Position numbers and translations under genes: made by a program. A stretch of 15,583 bases of DNA from positions 1-15,583 of the forward strand of contig JAHYYS010000060.1 in assembly GCA_019424865.1 (NCBI GenBank), written 5' to 3'. Below, piece by piece: positions 12,337 through 15,583 of the stretch; position 1 is the first letter of the stretch, and every line of letters starts with the position of its first letter. Under the pieces are notes generated by a model, which worked only from the letters and a program-made list of their open reading frames with translations, searched no databases and was not told the DNA's origin. Origin of the DNA: a bacterium (GTDB lineage: Bacteria > Bacillota > Clostridia > Oscillospirales > Oscillospiraceae).

Positions 12337-14361
12337 GTTGGCTGCCTGCACGCCCAGAGGCGTCAGCGTGGTGCCGCGCCGCCCGGATTGGATTGCGACA
12401 AAATGATAGCGCTGCAGAACCTGAAGACTGCTGCGGACCTGCTGCTCGCTCAGCGGGAGCCCCATCTGCCGCAGCCCCTGGCTGATCCCGGCGCGGCCGC
12501 ATCCCGACTGGCCGCTTTGGAGCAGAAGAGACAAGATGGCGGCATACTGCTCCAGACGGCTTTGCTCCGCGCGTATAAACTGCTCCAGCGGAGTGCCGCG
12601 GTCGGCGGCGGAGTCCTCCGGCCAGTCATCCAGCTGGCTTTTTGCCACCTCCAGGGAGATGGAGGTGGTGCCGAGATAGGAAATCCGCTCCACAAAATTG
12701 CCCAGCTCCCGGATGTTGCCCCGCCAGGGGTACTGGGAGAGAAACTCCATGGCCTCCGGGGAGAGCGAGAAGGAGGTGTGCATTTTGGACTGAAAGTCCG
12801 AGATCAGCAAGGGGATATCCTCGGCCCGCTCGCACAGGGGCGGGATCTCGAGGGAGAGGACATTCAGCCGGTAATACAGGTCGGGGCGGAAGCGGTTCTG
12901 CCGGACCAGATCCAGCAGACGCTTGTTGCTGGCGGAAATGATGCGGACGTCGACGCTGATTACGCTGTCCCCGCCGATCCGGGTCACCTCTTTCTCCTGA
13001 AGCACACGCAGGATCCGGGATTGAAGGGACGGCTCCATCTCCCCGATTTCATCCAGAAAAAGCGTGCCCTTGTGGGCCAGCTCGAAATACCCCCGCTTTC
13101 CGCCCTTTTTCGCGCCGGTGAAGGCGCCCTCGCTGTATCCGAACAGCTCGCTTTCCAGCAGCGTCTCGGGAATGGAGGCGCAGTTGATTGCGATGAACGG
13201 GTAATCCCGCCGGGGGGAGGCGTTGTGGATGGACTGGGCGAAGAGCTCCTTGCCCGTGCCGCTCTGACCGTAAATAACAATGGAAGAGGAGGACTGGGCC
13301 ATGCTCCTGGCGGCCTCCTTCAGCTGGATCATTTTGGGGGACTGGGTTTTGATATCGGCAAAGGTGTGTTTGGCTACGTGGCCTTTCCGCATCACCTGGC
13401 GGCGGATCTGGTATTGATTTTGCTCTACCTCCTCCACCGTTTTGAGCATCAGCAGGCACTCGCCCCTGTTGCCCCCCTCCACCAGGGGATAGAAGGAGAT
13501 GTCCACCTGCTGCCCGTACAAGGTGATAACCTGATCCCGCAGGGCCTGGGTCAGCCGGAGAATGTGAAAGGGGACCAGCTCCGGAATCACGGTCTCCACA
13601 GGCTGACCTACCAGGGAGAAGGAGGTCCGCTGCAGCAGCTGCTCGGCGGCGGCGTTGAGAAAGGAGATGGTGCCCTCCTTGGATATCATCATGATTCCGC
13701 CGTCAAAAACCTGGGTGACAATATCCAGCTTCCGCTCCTGCTCCCGCAGCTGGTTGAGCAGGTGATCAATGCCCAGGTCGCTCTGGACAAGTCCGCGGAC
13801 ATAGGCCTTGATGTGCTCCTGCTGCAGAATATCGGTGAGCTCCAGCTTGGCTGCAAGGTTGGTAATGGTCTGCATGGACAGCACCCGATCATCCAGATCA
13901 ATGACCTGTGACACCTGGGCGGGGACCAGACCGGGCTCTCCGGGGGTAATGGCCAGGTCCAGCTTTGGAATTTCTTCCATGCCGGGGTAGACCGGGACCA
14001 GTTCAATGTGATTGATTCCCGCGTTGTGGATCAGGCGGATGGTGTCCACCGCCATCTCCAGGGTGGTATTGACCAGCATGGCCTTTGTATCGGTGGGGAG
14101 AGACCGCAGGGGCTCCAGAGAACTTTTGCACAGCGTGATATCTGCAATTACAACGTGCCTGCAGTTTTTCAGCCGGGACTCCAGCAGACTGTATATGGAG
14201 TGGGTGGAGACCAGGACCACATCGGCGGTAATCTCCTCCGGTACGGCGCCGTCCAGAGAGTAGGACTCCACCCGGACACGGGACCCGAAGAGGGAAAGAA
14301 TCAGCTTGGTGTAGCGGTAGGCGGTCCTTGCGCTGTGCGCAATCAGAACGATATTTTTCAT
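12310..14361 (-). CDS. Sigma-54-dependent transcriptional activator with PrpR-N-like and PAS domains
   Basis: A bacterial enhancer-binding protein of 683 residues. Residues ~1-190 resemble the PrpR/propionate-regulator N-terminal sensor (GINHIELVPVYPG near 115-127). About 210-320 is a PAS domain (FDGGIMMISKEGTISFLNAA). The AAA+ domain spans ~340-575 with Walker A GQSGTGKE (365-372), the sigma-54-contacting GAFTGA loop (412-417), Walker B TLFLDEIGE (~433-441) and FRPDLYYRLNV. The C-terminus is not a Fis-type helix but a longer winged-helix-like segment (LTPLGVQAANKL). I chose ATG 14361 because a family-like N-terminus, MKNIVLIAHS, begins there; the frame runs upstream into metA. It lies 26 bp after metA with no terminator between, so read-through is possible. 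Its target is almost certainly the sigma-54 promoter just downstream. Confidence 0.93.
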   Translation of the reverse strand: MKNIVLIAHSARTAYRYTKLILSLFGSRVRVESYSLDGAVPEEITADVVLVSTHSIYSLLESRLKNCRHVVIADITLCKSSLEPLRSLPTDTKAMLVNTTLEMAVDTIRLIHNAGINHIELVPVYPGMEEIPKLDLAITPGEPGLVPAQVSQVIDLDDRVLSMQTITNLAAKLELTDILQQEHIKAYVRGLVQSDLGIDHLLNQLREQERKLDIVTQVFDGGIMMISKEGTISFLNAAAEQLLQRTSFSLVGQPVETVIPELVPFHILRLTQALRDQVITLYGQQVDISFYPLVEGGNRGECLLMLKTVEEVEQNQYQIRRQVMRKGHVAKHTFADIKTQSPKMIQLKEAARSMAQSSSSIVIYGQSGTGKELFAQSIHNASPRRDYPFIAINCASIPETLLESELFGYSEGAFTGAKKGGKRGYFELAHKGTLFLDEIGEMEPSLQSRILRVLQEKEVTRIGGDSVISVDVRIISASNKRLLDLVRQNRFRPDLYYRLNVLSLEIPPLCERAEDIPLLISDFQSKMHTSFSLSPEAMEFLSQYPWRGNIRELGNFVERISYLGTTSISLEVAKSQLDDWPEDSAADRGTPLEQFIRAEQSRLEQYAAILSLLLQSGQSGCGRAGISQGLRQMGLPLSEQQVRSSLQVLQRYHFVAIQSGRRGTTLTPLGVQAANKLVGKLGK

Positions 14362-14387
14362 AAGACACCAGTCAGAGAAAGGCGGCC

Positions 14388-15308
14388 TCAGCCGGAGATC
14401 TTCCTCAGGTCGTAGGGCGTGGTCTGATAGACGTAGTAATTGAGCCAGTTGGTATAAAACAGCTGTGCTGCGGAGCGCCAACGCACAACCGGCTTCTGAT
14501 ACGGATCGTCATTCGGGAAGTAGTGGGCGGGCACATCGGGATTCAGCCCCTTGTTTACGTCGCGGAAATATTCGTTGGCCAAGGTGTCCGGATCGTATTC
14601 CGGATGCCCGGTAATAAAGAAACGGCGGTTGTCGGCGCTCTTGACAGCGAACACGCCCGCCTCCCGAGAGATGGCCAGCAGCTCCAGTTCCGGACGGGCC
14701 AGGATATCCTCCATCCGGTTGGCGGTGTAGCGGGAGTGGGGCGCATAGAAGACGTCGTCAAACCCGCGGAAAAGAGGCGACTGCTTTTTTATAATAGTAT
14801 GGGAGAAGATGCCGGAGAGCTTTTTGGGGAGGCTGTACTTTGGAATGCCGTAGTGGTAATAGAGGCCGGCCTGTGCGCCCCAGCAGATATGGAGGGTGGA
14901 GTGGACGTGAGTGCGGGTCCAGGCCATAATATCACACAGCTCGTCCCAGTAGTCCACGTCGGTGAAGTCCAGATTTTCCACCGGTGCGCCGGTGATAATC
15001 ATTCCATCAAACTTCCTGTCCTTGATCTGCTCGAACGTGCGGTAAAAGGAGGAGAGATGGTCGGCATCCGTATTTTGGGAGACATGGCTGGAGGTGTGCA
15101 GCAGTTCTACCTCTACCTGAAGGGGTGAATTGGAGAGCTTGCGCAGAAGCTGCGTCTCAGTCACGATTTTTGTGGGCATCAGGTTGAGAATCAGGAGATT
15201 CAGCGGACGGACATCCTGGTGAATGGCCCGGTACTCGGTCATGACAAAGATGTTTTCGCCCTCCAAGGTGGCTCTGGCGGGCAAGGAATCGGGGATTTTA
15301 ATGGGCAT
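14388..15308 (-). CDS. metA: Homoserine O-acetyltransferase (MetA family)
   Basis: A 306-residue MetA-family homoserine O-acyltransferase, the first committed step of methionine synthesis from homoserine. The catalytic C142 lies in HICWGAQAGLYYHYG. H235 and E237 lie in ITGHPEYD. Position 111, in GAPVE, is glutamate; known work on the family links Glu111 with acetyl-CoA and Gly111 with succinyl-CoA, so acetyl transfer is predicted despite the common name homoserine O-succinyltransferase. ATG 15308 is preceded by AGGAAA. No SAM riboswitch or T-box is evident in the 275-bp leader visible. The adjacency to a sigma-54 regulator and a PLP enzyme of the cysteine desulfhydrase family hints at a shared sulfur-amino-acid theme. 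Confidence 0.95.
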   Translation of the reverse strand: MPIKIPDSLPARATLEGENIFVMTEYRAIHQDVRPLNLLILNLMPTKIVTETQLLRKLSNSPLQVEVELLHTSSHVSQNTDADHLSSFYRTFEQIKDRKFDGMIITGAPVENLDFTDVDYWDELCDIMAWTRTHVHSTLHICWGAQAGLYYHYGIPKYSLPKKLSGIFSHTIIKKQSPLFRGFDDVFYAPHSRYTANRMEDILARPELELLAISREAGVFAVKSADNRRFFITGHPEYDPDTLANEYFRDVNKGLNPDVPAHYFPNDDPYQKPVVRWRSAAQLFYTNWLNYYVYQTTPYDLRKISG

Positions 15309-15549
15309 AACAGTTTTCCTACCTATATAGAATCAAGTATTTCAAAGAATAACACAACCTCCGCTGTTCTGCAAGGAGCAATTGTTCGGAGAAACAATGG
15401 TAGGAGGGGAGAAAGGAAATGCCGGAGGAGAATAAACGGCATCAGAGAGAAAGGCAGAATATATATAGTGGGGAATGGGCGAAACGGGCGCATATCTAGT
15501 GCATGAAGAGAGAGGGATGAAAAAAGACGAAAAAAAGCGAAAAAAGGTG
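15309..15549. other. Intergenic region between metA and the gene beyond the right edge
   Basis: No gene is seen. The plus strand is unusually purine-rich from about 15395 to 15548. Two small inverted repeats are present: ATTGTT/AACAAT (15381-15386 with 15393-15398) and ATGCCG/CGGCAT (15419-15424 with 15437-15442). Poly-A blocks (15520-15546) precede the plus-strand promoter and could act as an UP-like element. Confidence 0.6.
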
Positions 15550-15578
15550 TTGACAAAGCGGGGTGAGTCTGCTAATAT
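15550..15578 (+). promoter_or_regulatory. Strong sigma-70-type promoter facing out of the window
   Basis: TTGACA (15550-15555), a 17-bp spacer and TAATAT (15573-15578), preceded by A-rich blocks. Perfect -35 and near-consensus -10 suggest a highly expressed product, perhaps a stable RNA, just beyond the edge; that last point is only a guess. Confidence 0.75.
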
Positions 15579-15583
15579 AAGCA

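Noticed and set aside
12295..13911. Long plus-strand open frame (538 codons) opposite the sigma-54 activator
   Set aside because: The opposite strand encodes intact Walker A, GAFTGA and Walker B motifs. The plus-strand translation is compositionally biased and starts inside the terminator hairpin.
15309..15549. SAM riboswitch or methionine T-box before metA
   Set aside because: I looked for the conserved S-box core and for a T-box motif in the minus-strand leader and found neither; only short inverted repeats are present.
1..15583. CRISPR arrays, tRNA and rRNA genes, complete insertion sequences
   Set aside because: No regularly spaced repeats, no cloverleaf or rRNA sequence and no transposase were recognised on either strand.

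Overview
The window (about 15.6 kb, high GC, with compact operons and strong AGGAGG-type ribosome binding sites) looks like chromosome from a high-GC, Gram-positive, spore-forming-lineage anaerobe. A Clostridia/Oscillospiraceae-type gut bacterium is the best guess. The grounds are a free-standing Spo0A C-terminal domain protein, acetyl-type MetA (Glu111), sigma-54 regulation and the general protein character. The species assignment is inference.

Region 1 (1-1846): the 3' end of clpB, then a 464-bp gene-free stretch. In that stretch the clpB terminator hairpin occurs twice as a 31-bp direct repeat, bracketing a 224-bp, hairpin-rich, MITE-like insert.

Region 2 (1847-8291), plus strand: a LysR-type regulator with its own terminator, a textbook T-N11-A inverted repeat and a promoter, followed by a five-gene cluster. 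The cluster encodes a MatC/SLC13-like carboxylate permease, two tandem D-2-hydroxyacid dehydrogenases that share a 643-bp identical core, a PanB-family hydroxymethyltransferase paralog, and a divergent FolD that lacks the cyclohydrolase lysine. No panC, panD or panE is present. Together they suggest an inducible pathway: a 2-hydroxy acid is imported and oxidised to a 2-oxo acid, a hydroxymethyl carbon is transferred between it and tetrahydrofolate by the PanB-like enzyme, and the one-carbon unit is handled by a dehydrogenase-only FolD. This is the most interesting candidate for an undescribed system in the window.

Region 3 (8311-8986), minus strand: a two-gene unit of a small XRE-family repressor (TTG start) and a stand-alone Spo0A DNA-binding domain, with a candidate palindromic operator upstream.

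Region 4 (9214-15308), minus strand: metA (homoserine O-acetyltransferase type) is followed 26 bp later by a sigma-54-dependent activator (PrpR-N-like sensor, PAS, AAA+, winged-helix-like C-terminus). The activator gene ends in a terminator that overlaps its last codons. Downstream is a near-perfect -24/-12 promoter (TGGCAC-N5-TTGC) driving a PLP-dependent D-cysteine desulfhydrase/ACC deaminase-family enzyme, an NhaC-family transporter and RidA. This reads as an amino-acid uptake and deamination module: transporter, PLP eliminase, and imine hydrolase to clear the reactive product.

Region 5 (15309-15583): the metA leader and, at the right edge, a strong plus-strand promoter (TTGACA-N17-TAATAT) for a gene outside the window. 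No tRNA, rRNA, CRISPR array or complete insertion sequence was seen.
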